Origin: Loripinus fragilis
Lineage: Eukaryota > Mollusca > Bivalvia > Lucinida > Lucinidae
DNA: 64,000 nt
Assembly: GCA_964019695.1 (NCBI GenBank)
Contig: OZ026528.1
Coordinates: 57,989,602 to 58,053,601, forward strand
Direction: 5' to 3'
Shown here: piece by piece, positions 34,861 through 46,418 of the stretch
Numbering within the stretch: position 1 is the first letter of the stretch
How the letters are laid out: each line of letters begins with the position of its first letter
The notes under the pieces: generated by a model
What the model saw: only the letters and a program-made list of their open reading frames with translations
The model's database searches: none
What the model was told of the DNA's origin: nothing
Program-made: the position numbers and the translations under genes

Positions 34861-35300
34861 AGTGAAAAGTCAAGTAATACATTTGTGTAACCAGCATAAG
34901 ATACGTTTCGACATATGCGCACAGCAGTTTACGCATCTGCGCAGTTTGATCAGTCTTCGTATTCCGCCTGAAAACTTGGCTACACATAGAGCGCATATTG
35001 AAGACTCTTATCAGACTAAAATGATGCGTAGACAGCAATGCGCATCCATTGTACAATGTATGACAACCTATTATGGAAAGTCCGGCGCAATTCGAGAATC
35101 GAATCAAGCCTCGGGTATACGTAAGGCGCATTACGCGTACTACTTTGTACGAAAAAGCTCCATTTTGTTAGCCGGAACTGGCGTACGGAAAATTAGTTCT
35201 GTAGCATGTGGGTCCAACCCTATTAAAATTTGTCTGATTGTCCGGTATCGCGTCTAGTTTGGCCCCAATGTAATAAAAAGTTATCATTCTTGACTCAACT
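34861..35300. repeat. Dispersed repeat fragments shared with 54.7 kb
   Basis: 34900-35010 has the CAGTTTGATCAG/TGCGCA family. 35130-35250 (ACTTTGTACGAAAAAGCTCC, ATTTTGTTAGCCGG, TTCTGTAGCATGT) matches 54755-54860 in the same orientation. Open frames on both strands coincide with these repeats and are not taken as genes. Confidence 0.55.
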
Positions 35301-35399
35301 GGGCGCGAAATATTAACTTCTCATAGGAAAATATAGATGTTCTTTATACTTTTAAAGATTTTGTACATGTGTTTATCCTGCAAACAGATGTTAAGATGC

Positions 35400-35545
35400 G
35401 AACAACTCAACATTTATGAGCCTGATAAATTTCATGCTACGTTTAGTTGAGTATGAAAAAGTTTTACATCCTTGAGGTCTGGCCCTGAGGTTATAAAACT
35501 TTTTCATGCTCAACTCAACTGAGCACGAAATTTCAACTAAAATCT
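35400..35545. repeat. MITE family 4, partial copies
   Basis: GGCCCTGAGGTTATAAAACT and CATGCTCAACTCAACTGAGC, with the opposite arm ATTTCATGCTACGTTTAGTT. The complete palindromic copy is at 46419-46579. Confidence 0.65.
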
Positions 35546-35935
35546 TATAATATATCATCTTTGATAATTTTAGTAAATGGCATGACTTCCGAAAAGTGCA
35601 AACCATAATGTAAGATTTCCAAATTGGCTATATCATCAAAGTAAGCTATTTTTCATCAGAGATATGGACCTTTGAAAACAAATATGAGCCCCAAAGTGTA
35701 ACGTATGTTACATTTTTTTCATTATTTTTATATAAATGATTTATGAAACTTATATAGTTTAATACTTTTTTTATATGTGATTTTGCTTACTAATTCATTT
35801 TGTATGTACCTTTTGGAAACTGCAAATATTATGTTTCTATCTATTATAAAGTTTGAGTTGATGAGTTTTGAACATGGTAACCCCATATCACACAAAATGT
35901 GAAATATAATTCTGTGGCTCTTTTGTTAGGGTACA

Positions 35936-36790
35936 ATCAAGTTTTTTCCACTCAGCGGTACTAGATTTCCTTCCCATTTATTTTCCACACACTCTGTCCA
36001 TATCTGGAAAGCCTCACTTGTTTTCATGGGAAAGAATTTTGTTGCATACACCAGTGTTGAACAAAACACCCAGAATATCCTCTGCTAGAATGCTTGTAAT
36101 ACTTTATAGACTGCTGCTTATACATTGTATATATGTATCAGTGACAAAACCAACATGCCCTGCCTTTATGGCCTGGTTGAATACTGTTTCCATCATATCT
36201 TTGAAGTTGATAGGAAAAGCTATTATGCTTTGTAGTATGGCATTACCATCAAAGTTTATGTGCAGCACTACGTACATGACCAATATAATGTTGGTTCAAT
36301 GTGTGATTGCAAGCCATGCAGCAGTTTGTTTGGACTTGTCAGTTTTGGTGGAATTCTATCAGGAGTTGACGGTGACCATGTTATGGGTCCCAGAAGGAAC
36401 GACAGTGTCAACTCAAGGTCAAAATTATGTCCAATAAAAAGAAGGTCATGCTGACCAATGACGCCCCTTTAAGCTCTCATCTGGCTGATTGGACAATTTC
36501 TTCTTGACCTCGCAAGCCTCAAACTTTATTAGCTTGTATAATTTTATGGGGTTGTGAAAGACAGATTTTCTACTAAAAAGAGTCAATGAAGTCTGCAACA
36601 GCCTTCCTGCCAATGCCATCAGCCTCAATAAGATCCTTAGCTATATCAGGCTTAGCAGGAACTCGGAAAGACAAAAAGTACAGTTCATTGTCTTCAAAAC
36701 TAGAACTAAAAGGATTGGTGAAGCCAGATACTGCCTCTAGTACTCGTTCTACTTTGCATCTGAGCAGATTGAATATTTCATTTCAGTGCA
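35936..36790 (-). pseudogene. Degraded gene relic of an uncharacterised family
   Basis: Minus-strand reading, in pieces. Around 36577-36790 an open frame contains AVSGFTNPF and PAKPDIAKDLIEADGIGRKA, ending FIDSF at a stop. One base out of frame, 36450-36576 continues with VFHNPIKLYKLIKFEA. 36300-36420 has LTLSFLLGPITWSP, 36105-36215 has DGNAILQS...NQAIKAGHVGFVTDTYIQ, and 35945-36020 has EAFQIWTECVENKW. The order and spacing recall an uncharacterised protein family, common in cnidarian and lophotrochozoan genomes, with FxNPF, FYEPIKK, LSYSLGPLPW and DVYR-like blocks. That comparison is from memory. Several stops and at least one frameshift make this a pseudogene. Plus-strand frames over it are shadows. 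Confidence 0.5.
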
Positions 36791-37344
36791 TTGAAGAGTT
36801 GTTTCAATATATTGAGCTCTGGTGTGATGAATGATACACCATTCCATCTGTAGTACTACGCGTAGCTCTAGCTGCTGTAGCCTATAATACCTCCTTTGAA
36901 TTTGCATGGTATTTATTGTTTGCCTAATAGTTATGTCAAAAGCATTACTCAAGCAAAGAACCAATGATTGTGGCAAACCAAACCCATTTTGTTCGAGAAG
37001 TTCTTTGCATCTGCGATTGGTATCAGACAAATTTATGAGTGTAATCAGTTACACAGGTTTATATTGTGTGTAGTTGTTGTGATCGTGTGCAATGAACATT
37101 GGGAACATGGCATACAGATAGAGCTGACATGCAATTCAAAGTTGCCCTAATCAGTGTCACCACCATCTGAATTATATCCATATACCTTGCCCAGAACTGA
37201 GCTGTTTTACAGTGACTTTCTTTCAGAACTTCTGATTTGAATGCATGGAATCTACTGTTTATGTGAGCAACAGCGAAGGTTGATAAAGCACATTATAAAT
37301 AATAGTTTAAATCACCATAAATTAATAATTAACTTCAATTTATT
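36791..37344. other. No gene seen
   Basis: Possible upstream continuation of the minus-strand relic (36800-37030 has long frames), but I recognise no further blocks. The rest is AT-rich. Confidence 0.4.
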
Positions 37345-37439
37345 TCAGCCGTATAGATTTTTGCAAATTCTCTGACAGACTTTATACATGTATAGTCAAC
37401 AACTGCTATACAGATACTCAGAATAACTTATGTATCATT

Positions 37440-37672
37440 TGGGCCTCGACGCAAGAAAACCTGTCTTTGGGGGTTTTCAAACAACAAAGGCGCAGACCAG
37501 CCTGCGTAGACTGATCAGCGCCTTTGTTTTTTTGCTTTTTGGAAAGTATCATATCTAGAGTTGTTACGAGCGAAATTTCAATTTTCTAGCTAGTACCTGT
37601 ACTTGAGCAGGCTGGTTTGAATCGCACTGTGTCGGAAACCCCGAAGACAGGTTTTCTCGCGACGAGGCCCAT
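37440..37672 (-). repeat. MITE family 2, complete copy
   Basis: Inverted termini of ~35 bp: GGGCCTCGACGCAAGAAAAC at the left, GTTTTCTCGCGACGAGGCCC at the right. 233 bp, flanked by ATTT on both sides (4-bp target duplication). The interior carries CAGACCAGCCTGCGTAGACT and GAGCAGGCTGGTTTGAATCG. Same family, other orientation, at 49976-50212; fragments at 7850, 24440, 50870 and 54530. Confidence 0.88.
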
Positions 37673-37699
37673 TTGGTACCACACATAACAGTTTGAGCT

Positions 37700-37765
37700 C
37701 AAGGCAAAATTCCCCTGGGGGGAGGGGTCTATAGCCAGCTCAAGGTCTAATAGGTAGGATGCCAA
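37700..37765. repeat. Direct repeat pair with 39663-39715
   Basis: GGCAAAATTCCCCTGGGGGG then AGGGGTCTATAGCCAGCTCAAGG, repeated almost exactly at 39668-39715 across the Tc1-like insertion. Confidence 0.75.
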
Positions 37766-38347
37766 GTCTGTCTCAGAATTAGGTCAAATGTTAACTGGGT
37801 GCAAAATAACACAAAAATAGACAAACACTCCTTTCTATGTCACCTTCTCATCACATTGTACCCATAAAATTCACTGAAACTATCCAGAATATACTTAAGA
37901 TGCATTTATTAACTGAATACTTAAAATAGGTAAACCTTGTTGAATGAAGTACATAAACCTTTGCCAGTATGCAAATAAGTATAAACAGGGCTTGTTAGAG
38001 ACATTAACTTGAATGTTTAATGCTATTTTGTGGGTAACATACGTAACATGGGCCTGGAAAATGGTAAAAGCGACCACAATAAAGAACTTTAAATCATTTA
38101 AGTTGCAGCCTTATAGGTTTACTATATTCTGTGACAGATGTAATACACATATAGTCAATAAATACATACTGATACTCGGAAATAACGCAAGAAACACTAA
38201 GTAACGTATACAACGGCAATAACTCAAGACATTTATAAAATTAATACTAAAATATCTAACTGTGTTATAAGTTCATAAACCTGTGCCAGCATGCAAATAT
38301 GTACGACCACGGCATGGTTGAGACATTTCCAGGGACGTTTAATACTA

Positions 38348-39549
38348 CACTGACCCAAAATGAAAACTTTACATAGTATTCAAAAGTATATATTTTGATG
38401 ATAAATTTAGTTTCGGGGTTAATTTTTTCGATCATCGAATCTTCAATGCCTTATCGATGTCTCTGAAAACAAATATTGGATGAAAATCATAAATTGCATA
38501 ATTTTTATGAATAATTCAGTTCAGAGGGGTCAAAATGAAAAATTCTAAAACAATTAAAACAGTCACACAGATTTTGGAAACAAGAAATAACTGACTGCGT
38601 GCTTTAAGTGATGTTAAAAAGATCATCAGTCACCAGTGAGACCTCCATTTTTACGAATGCTTAGCAGAATACGTCGCCTCATTGAACTTACGTAACGTTG
38701 TATGAGCACGTTAGGGATATGTGAGCAATGCTAACAGAGGTGCATATTGGAGTCATTTAACGCATCCATTTGATGATTGGACCTGACCCTCCAACCCAAT
38801 TCATCCTATACGTGTTCTAAGGGGTTCATGACCCGGGATGAAGCAGGCAAAGCAAGAGGTTGACGTTATTTAAGCATGGAATTATGTGGTTATTTACGTG
38901 TTGTGTGAGGCATTGCATTGACATGCTGGAAAATGCCAGGTTCGTTAATTTGCACAAAATGACTGAATATCTTTTGTGCATGAACCCCGTAAAGACGAGC
39001 AAAAATGGTTGCCGTTTAAAACGATTACGTGGTCGAGTTAACGCGTCAACGCGATAAGGACGTAACGTCGTCACACTGGCGCGACCAGGTCTTGCACGAA
39101 CTCTGACATACCCAGTTTTGTTGTACCGGTTCATAAGATAATGAATTGTTTGTCTAGAGCAGCCAAAGTGATGCGCGATATCATTTACCGTAGACTCCGC
39201 AATAAGCATGCCAATAACTTGGTTTCTTTGATCTTTGGAAAGACGTGCCGTCACTAAATGGACGCGTTTTGTAACAATAAATTATTTTTTACTACCAGTA
39301 CTCAGCTGCAAATGTTTTCGTGTCGGTTTTAAAGCTGTTAGTGAACCACCTCGTCCTCAGCACGTGCAGCGTAAGGAACACGTTTTTCAGGCGTTGACGC
39401 TTGAATAGACCTGGGATTGGAATAAAAATTGCATAATCGTTATCTGCGACGAAGTCTCGATAAGCATGCGTAAATCTTACAAAGACATGTATAGTAACAA
39501 AACAGTTATTCAAAGAAATAAAGTGTAAAGTTTTCATTTTGGGTCAGTG
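38348..39549 (-). mobile_element. Tc1/mariner-like transposon, 1.2 kb
   Basis: The terminal inverted repeats match perfectly over 26 bp (CACTGACCCAAAATGAAAAC...) and continue imperfectly inwards (TTATCGA, TTGCATAAT blocks), suggesting long TIRs. TA flanks both ends (38346-38347 and 39550-39551), the standard Tc1/mariner target duplication. It encloses a broken transposase on the minus strand. Non-autonomous as it stands. Confidence 0.93.
38626..39254 (-). pseudogene. Tc1-like transposase pseudogene
   Basis: The N-terminus (start at 39254) has the helix-turn-helix: LSKDQRNQVIGMLIAE, FGCSRQTIHYLMNRY, then RARPGR and a second DNA-binding segment ending PRNRFK (to about residue 78). The central catalytic part is mostly deleted. 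In another frame near 38,850-38,930 the block FQHVNAMPHT corresponds to the family's FQQDNARPHT, with the catalytic Asp replaced by Val. MNPLEHVWDELG follows, and the C-terminus YVSSMRRRILLSIRKNGG ends at the TGA 38626-38628. At about 209 codons against ~340 in the family, with stops and frameshifts, it is inactive. Confidence 0.9.
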
Positions 39550-39662
39550 TATTTTGGGGAGTAACATATATAACGGGATGTTACACGTTAACGCTGCCAC
39601 TCTCAGAGGGCTAACATCTTTTGTTTTGTGTCTTATATAATGTAGTTTTAGAAAAAAATCAT

Positions 39663-40030
39663 TGTGTGCAAAATTCCCCCTGAGGGGAGGGGGGTCTATA
39701 GCCAGCTCAAGGCTTAATTCACTTTAATTTGATATGCAACATGGCCACTTTCAGAAAAGAGAAATAATGACTTTTTGACCCCACCCCAGGGGTAGAGGGT
39801 GTGTGTAAGAACAATATAGTTGCTTTTATTGTGCTCTGTGCTCAATGCCCTTTAATTTGATAGACAACATGACTACTTTCAGAAAATATAGGGTTTGACC
39901 TTTTGACCCGACCCCGGCGTCGAGGGTGTGTCTGTGGGCATGCGCTGTTAACTTTAATTTGATATGCAACATGATCATATTCCGAAAATGTTTAATTTTG
40001 GCCTCAGCCCCCCCCCCCCCCCCCCCTCCC
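39663..40030. repeat. ~120-bp repeats and long C run
   Basis: TTTAATTTGATATGCAACATG occurs at about 39725, 39850 (variant) and 39952, each followed by TTTCAGAAAA-like sequence and TTTTGACCC-type text. It ends in a C run of ~19 (40008-40026) interrupted by T. Poly-Gly minus-strand frames are artefacts. Confidence 0.7.
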
Positions 40031-40049
40031 CCCCATAGTGTATGAGTGC

Positions 40050-40190
40050 GCCCGAATCGAGTACATTGTGTCGCTGGTTCGAGTCTCACTTTAGACACCG
40101 TGTTTCTGCTTTGAGCAAGTCACTTTATCCTTTGCAATGTACTGCTTCAACGTCCCGAAATGACTGAAAAATATTGACTGGGACTTAAAG
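40050..40190 (+). repeat. SINE fragment with conserved core-like block
   Basis: B box GGTTCGAGTCT at 40076-40086, then TTTGAGCAAGTCACTTTATC at 40110-40129, which resembles the conserved central segment of MIR/CORE or similar deep SINE families (TTGGGCAAGTCACTTAACC type, from memory). The A box is not clear, so the head is eroded. Confidence 0.5.
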
Positions 40191-40323
40191 CATTAACTTA
40201 AGTGACAATAGAAATAACAAAAAAGGGAAAAAAGTACATTTCAAATTTTAAAAATTTCTTTCTGTCGTACATCATTTAAAGTACAAGGAATAAAATATAA
40301 AATTAAAGCACAAGGACACGATT

Positions 40324-40460
40324 TTATTTTCCTATACTGATATGATGGGAATTTGTATAACAAACACATTCGCCATTCGGACACATCCAGATGCTGTTAC
40401 CAAATGCACACTGTTCACTCTGACACGATGTTGAGTCACCTGATTGACATGAAACACCCG
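40324..40460 (-). CDS. Terminal exon of a small cysteine-rich protein (candidate)
   Basis: On the minus strand a 3' splice acceptor (TTTGTATTATTTCAG, AG at 40461-40462) is followed by an open frame GVSCQSGDSTSCQSEQC..., ending at TAA 40324-40326, about 45 codons. It holds six cysteines (spacing C-x7-C-x4-C-x8-C-x4-C-x1-C) and no long hydrophobic stretch, as in the last exon of a secreted disulfide-rich peptide. AATAAA overlaps the stop codon. I am unsure of the family; short bivalve serine protease inhibitors of the Cvsi type have a similar look. Upstream exons are not identified. The sequence around its acceptor resembles the 41-45 kb repeat unit. The partial nature and phase are inferred. 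Confidence 0.5.
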
Positions 40461-40734
40461 CTGAAATAATACAAATGAGCCTGTATTGGCAATATCCAGC
40501 ATAAGGTACAATGTACAATAAATCCTGTCTTAAGCCACTCAAAAAGAAGACCAAAATTGGTTTTCTAGACCGATTATCGCTTAATGGAGATCAAAAGTAT
40601 TGCAGAATGCTCCCCAAGAGTGCATTCTGTAATACTTTCGACCTTCATTAAGCTACCATTTGCCATTAAGACCTTGTATTTGTCTATTTTTGAGTGGCCA
40701 CTTAAGACTGGTTTTAGTGCACAAGTTGACATTT

Positions 40735-40930
40735 TTCGTACAGCGATGGTTTAAATCAGTCTGCGCATCCGCAGAGTCTGATCAGAGTCTTATTTTTGCA
40801 ACTTGAGGAAATGTTAGGCCATTGGCTAACCATATGGCGCCCAACAAAGATTCAGATCAGACTGCGCGGATGCACATGCCAACTTGTATGTTTAGCTGGA
40901 CACAGGTGCAACTGAGAGATATAAGTGACC
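40735..40930. repeat. Dispersed repeat flanking the 75-bp array, left
   Basis: GTTTAAATCAGTCTGCGCATCCGC and CAGACTGCGCGGATGCACATGCCAACTTGTA. Related blocks, partly inverted, at 45830-46030, so the array has similar repeats on both sides. Confidence 0.6.
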
Positions 40931-41060
40931 AGCATTTGCGCACTTGTTCGACTTGGGACACCCATTGAAAATGCTGAAATATCGGTGACAAACCTTGTGT
41001 TACTGGTTTGACAAGGGGCCACCACTAAATTATTCACGTTGACATATCAGTGTCTATTAT

Positions 41061-44000
41061 TGTAACACCGATTTGAATTGAACACTGACTGAAATATAAA
41101 TGAATATATATTTGTGACGATCAGACTCCCAATTCATATAGCATGATTAAATAACACTAACTACAAATTTAGTACCAACCGTATGACGAGAGACCATCAC
41201 TGAAATATAGCAAGTTTAAATAGATGTGTCTAGTGCTCTTACAGTCGTATGGCAAGAGACTCTCGCTGAAATAAAGCAAGGTAAAATAACTGTGTCTAGT
41301 GTTGTTACAGTCGTATGACAGGAGACTATCACCGAAATATAGCACAGTGTCTAGTGTTGTTACAATCGTTTGGCATGGGGCGTACTGAAATATAGCAAAC
41401 GTAAATAGCAGTGTCTAGTTTTGTTACAGACTTATGCCATGAGACGCAAACTTAAACATAGCAAGGTTAAGTAAGAGTCTAGTGTTGTTACAGTCGTATG
41501 GCATGATACTCTCACTGATATTATCAAGGTTAATTAACAGTGGCTAGTGTTGTTACAGTCGTATGGCATGAGACCATAACTGAAATATAGCAATGTTAAA
41601 TAACAGTGTCTAGTGCTATAACAGTCGTATGGCATGAGACTCACGCTGAAATTAAAGGAAGGTTTAGTAAGAGTGTCTAGTTTTGGTATATTCGTATGGC
41701 ATGAGACTCACTCAAATATAGCAAGATTAAATAGCAGTGTCTAGTGTAACGTTGTTACAGTCGGTTAGCATGAGACTCTCAGTAAAATATATCAGGGTTT
41801 AATAACAGTGTCTGGTGTTGTTACAGTCGTATGGCATGAGACTCTCAATTAAATATAGCAGGGTTAAATAACATTGTCTAGTGTTTTTACAGTCATATGA
41901 CAGGAGACGCTCACTAACATATAGCAAGGTTAAATAATATTGTTTTGTTGTCATGTAACAGTCGTATGTCATGAGACCCACTAAGGTATAGCAGGGTTAA
42001 ATAAATGTGTCTAGTGTTGTAACGTTCGTATGGCATGAGACTTCCACTGAAATATAGCAAGGTACAAAACAATGGCTTGTAGTGTTACAGTTGTATGGCA
42101 TGATACTCTCACTGAAATATAGCAGGGTTAAATAACAGTGGCAAGTGATGCTACAGTTGTATGGCATTATACTCTCACTGACATATAGCAGGGTTAAATA
42201 CCAGTGGCTAGTGCCGTTATAGTTGTATAGCATGATCGTCTCACTGAAATATAGCAGGGTTAAATAACAGTGACTAGTGATGTTACAGTTGTATGGCAGG
42301 ATACTCTCACTGACATATAGCAGGGTTAAATAACACTTTCTATTATTGTCATGTTACAGTTGTATGGCATGAGACTCTCACTGAAATATAGTATGGTTAA
42401 ATAACCATGTCTAGTGCTGTTACACTTGACAATGTATAGCATAGTACTCTCAGTGTAATACAGCAAAGGATAAATAAAAATATAAATATAGAAATGTTAA
42501 ATAACAGTGTCTAATGTCGTTACAGTCGTATGGCTTGATACTCTCACTGAAATATAGCAAACTTTAATAACATTATATAATGTTGCTACAGTCGTATGGC
42601 ATGAGGTTCTCAGTAACATATAACATATAACATATAGAATAACAGTCTCTAGTACTATTACAGTCGTATGGAATGTGACTCCATGACATATAGGAAGGTT
42701 AAATAACTGTGTCTATTGATGTTACAGTCGTATGGCATGAAATTCACACTGAAATTATAGCAAGGTTAATAACCGTGGCAAGTGTAGTTACAGTCGTATG
42801 GCATGAGACTATCACTAAAATATAGCAAGGTTTAAACCCCGTTTCTAGTGCCGCTACAGTCGTGTGGCATGATACTCACACTGAGCTATAGCAAGGTTAA
42901 GTGAGAGTGTCTATTGTTGTTACAGTCGAATGACATGAGACTCACTGAACTATAGCAAGGTTAAATAAGGTCAAATAGCTGTGTCTAGTATTATAACTGT
43001 CGTTGTATGGCTTGAAATTCTCACTTAAATATAGCAAGGTTAAATAACAGTGTCTAATGTCGATACATTCGTTTGACATGATACTTCCACTGAATATAGC
43101 AATGTTAAATACTAGTATATAATGTTGCTCCAGTCGTAAGGCATGAGCTCACTCACATATAGCAAGGTTAAATAAATGTGTCTAGTATTGTCACAGTCGT
43201 ATGGTATGTTAAAGGAAGGTTAAATAACTGTGTCTAGTGTTAATGGAGTCGTCTGGCATAAGAATCACTAGAATATAGCAAGGTTAAGTAAGAGTATCTA
43301 GTGCTTTACCATTCGTATAGCATGAAACTCACACAAATATAGAAATGTTAGATAGCAGTGTCTTGGTTTGTTACAGTCGTATCTGAAATATAGTAATGTT
43401 AAATAACAGTATAATTTTTATAATGTTACTACAGTCCTATCGCATGAGCCTCTGATTGACATATAGCAAGGTTAGAGGTGTCTTGTTTTGTGACAGTCCT
43501 ATGGTATGTGACCCACTGAAATATAGGTATGTTAAATAACTGTGTCTAGTGATGTTACAGTCGTATGGCATGAGACTAACACTGAAATTATAGCAAGGTT
43601 TAATAAAAGTTTCTAATGGTGTTACGGTCGTATGTCATGAGACTCACACTGAACTATAGCAAGGTTAATTAAGAGTGTATATTGTTGTTACAGTCGTATG
43701 TCATGAGACTTTCAGTGCAATATAACAGTGCTACATGTAAATAACAATGTCTAGTGTTGTTACCGTCGTATGGCATGAGACTCATGCTGAATATAGCAAG
43801 GTTAAGTAAGAGTGTCTAGTGATGCTACAGTCGTATGGCATTAGACTCATACTGAACTATAGCAAGGTTAATTAAGAGTGGTTATTGTTGTTAAAGTCGT
43901 ATGGCATGAGACTCGCAGTAAAATATAGCAGTGTTAAATAACAATGTCTAGTGTTGATACAGTCGTATGGCATGGGACTCATGCTGAAATATAGCAAGGT

Positions 44001-44640
44001 TAAGTAAGAGTGTCTAGTGTTGCTGCAGTGGTATGGCATTAGACTCACACTGAACTAAAGCAGGGTTTGGTAAAAGAGTGTCTATTGCTGTAAAAGTCGT
44101 ATGGCACGAGATATATCACTGAATAGCAAGGTTAAATAACCGTGACTAGTGTTGTTACACTCGCATGTCATGAGACTCTCATTTTAATATAGCAAAGGTT
44201 AAATAACAATGTCTTGTGTCGTATGGTACTCTCACTAACATATAGCAGCATTAAATAATAGTGTCTAGTGTTGTAATATTATAGTATGGCATGACACTCT
44301 CTGAAATACAGCAAGGTTAAATAACAGTGTCCAATGTCGTATGGTATGAGACACCCACTGAAATATAGCAAGGTTAAATAACAGTATCTAAATTAAGTGT
44401 TGTTACAGTCGTCTGGCACGAACCTCTCACTAACATATAGAAAGGTTAAATAACAGCGTCTGGGGTTGTTACAGTCGTATGGTATGAGACTCTCTGAAAT
44501 AATATAGCATGTTTAATAACTGTGTCTAGTGATGTTACAGTCGTATGGCATGAGACTAACACTGAAATATAGCAATGTTAAATACCAGTTTCTAGTGTTG
44601 TTACAGTCGTATGGCATGAGACTCTCACTGACATGCAGTA
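41061..44640 (-). repeat. ~75-bp tandem array resembling a 3' splice site plus exon start
   Basis: About 45-50 degenerate units. Read on the minus strand, each is TTATTTAACCTTGCTATATT, TCAG, then TGAGAGTCTCATGCCATACG and ACTGTAACAACACTAGACAC. TATTTCAG followed by YGRGWGTYTCATGYCA matches the acceptor and first ~17 exon bases of the cysteine-rich exon at 40460. Units keep a T/A-rich tract before CAG, so each has a 3' splice-site-like form. Frames are broken in many units, giving scattered short ORFs with the GVSCHTTVTT or MPYDCNNTRHC pattern. Unit length varies with indels. Confidence 0.8.
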
Positions 44641-44994
44641 GGAGACTCACATTATAATATAACATACCAAAGCATAAATGTATTAGGCATTAAACATAAT
44701 ACATATTAATATAACCTCCTTTAAATCCATACACAAATACATGATCTATCTGTATGGGAATGATTTTTTTCTCAAAGGGAAAGGTGCAAATACATGTTGA
44801 AGCGAGTGATAGGTAATAATAAATTTGTAGCATCCACTCTATCTGAAAACCGATTACCCTCGTTTTGCAGAGCTAGACTATCGATAATAGTTTTGTTTAG
44901 TTCAGTAGAAGGTTAGTGCATAGTCACACATTGGGACGACTCAGATGTGCCGTTTGCTAACATTGGAGGCTCCAAGGTCTGATGTCGTTACAGT
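44641..44994. other. Spacer between two parts of the 75-bp array
   Basis: Unrelated AT-rich sequence with no features recognised. It interrupts the array. Confidence 0.5.
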
Positions 44995-45370
44995 CGTGTG
45001 GTATGAGACTCTCACTGAAATATAGCTAGGTTAAATAAAGTATTTAGTGTTGTTAAAACTGATTGGTTTGAGACTCTCGTTGGAATATAGCAATGGTAAA
45101 TTGCAGTTTCTAGTGTTGTTACAGTCGTTTGGCATGATACTCCCGCTGAAATATAGCAATGTTGAAAAACAGTGTCTAGTGTAGTTACAGTCGTATGCCA
45201 TGAGACTCTCACAAAAATATAGCTAAATAAAAGTTTCTAGTACTGCTATAGCCCTACGGCATGAGACTCTCAACTGACAAATAGCAAAGGGTAAACATCA
45301 GTGACTAGTGTTGTTACAGTCGCGTTACATGGGACTACCACAGAAATACAATATGGTTAACTGATATAAT
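44995..45370 (-). repeat. 75-bp array, second block
   Basis: Five or so further units of the 41-44.6 kb repeat, in the same orientation, including ones reading AGVSCQTTVTT after CAG on the minus strand. Confidence 0.8.
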
Positions 45371-46079
45371 ATAAAGTTAAATTTCAGCTTTTTCTTCCAG
45401 ATTTATTAAGCAACGATAAGACATATCCGAGCACCGAGATAACACTAACACTGGCTTTACATGGAATAACAAAGGCAATAATGCAAAATTAAAATGTAAA
45501 CATTGTAACATCGGTTTAACATTGGACACTGTTCTGTGCCCTCAGTAACCACTGTTTGTCATCATTCAGTGACCAAAGAACTGTTAATTTCTACTTATTC
45601 CTCAGTGTCAGGTCTACAGATAAGGTGAAATATAGTTCTCATATTTCTCAACCAAAGCATATGTTGTGGGTGCGTAAAGGAACGGTTCGTTTGAGCATTC
45701 AAAATATACTCTTAGACCGACGGATAAGAGAATAGTCCAATTTGTACGGTCTTAAAATGTACATACCTGTTTCGCCGAGGAAACTTGAAAAAAAAACGTT
45801 TCACACTATTGAGCCGGTGTCGAGCAAAAGGCATTACATTTTGTAGGCATGTGCACCCATCGAAGACTGATCAGAGTCTTCAATAGGCGCTCTATTGGTA
45901 GCCATGCGTCACTAGTTTTTCAGGTGGAAAACTAAGACTCTGATTAGACAGTGCGGATGCGCAAACTGATTTAAATCTTCACTGTACGCACATGCCAACT
46001 TGTAGCTCATGCTAGATGCCGGTTCATGTTAGCACTGTATATGGACGGACAGACAATGTCAGAGTTGCACACAATAATT
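45371..46079. other. No gene; dispersed repeat at its right side
   Basis: 45830-46030 contains GATTAGACAGTGCGGATGCG, CTGATTTAAATCTTCACTGTAC and GCACATGCCAACTTGTA, related to 40735-40930. The rest shows no exon or repeat I recognise. Confidence 0.45.
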
Positions 46080-46318
46080 TGAGCCGCAACATGAGATTTC
46101 CAACAATGTGGTATGTACGACCAGCAAAACCTCTGATCAGCCTGCGCATGCGAGCAGTCTGACCAGAGTCATTGCTAATCGCTGGAATATTCTATGAGTA
46201 TTAAGCTTTTAACTGAACATCATTTGGAGTTTCCAAGCTTAAAAGGAGGCTGCACCGGCTCGTCTGAGTCTACACTTGTCAAAATACCACATTGTTGGAA
46301 ATCACATGTCACGGCTCA
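46080..46318 (-). repeat. MITE family 1, complete copy
   Basis: Inverted termini TGAGCCGCAACATGAGATTT and ATCACATGTCACGGCTCA. 239 bp, opposite orientation to 50446-50688. Non-coding. Confidence 0.88.
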
Positions 46319-46418
46319 AAATTTTACTTACAGCCGCAGAAGGCTCCTGTTGAGTTCACGGTCAGGAAGGTACATCTAAGGTTCGCTGTTAGTGCAACAT
46401 CAGCTGTAACACAAAGCC

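Larger units (their letters stand above)
37345..38347. repeat. Diverged direct repeats around a MITE
   Basis: 37345-37440 (CCGTATAGATTT, GACAGACTTTATACATG, ATAGTCAACAAC, GATACTCAGAATAAC) resembles 38105-38195. 37945-38025 (CATAAACCTTTGCCAGTATGC, GAGACATTAAC) resembles 38275-38345. The MITE at 37440-37672 interrupts the first copy. Confidence 0.6.

Noticed and set aside
36018..36437. 139-codon plus-strand frame
   Set aside because: Antisense to the minus-strand gene relic, whose blocks explain the sequence better.
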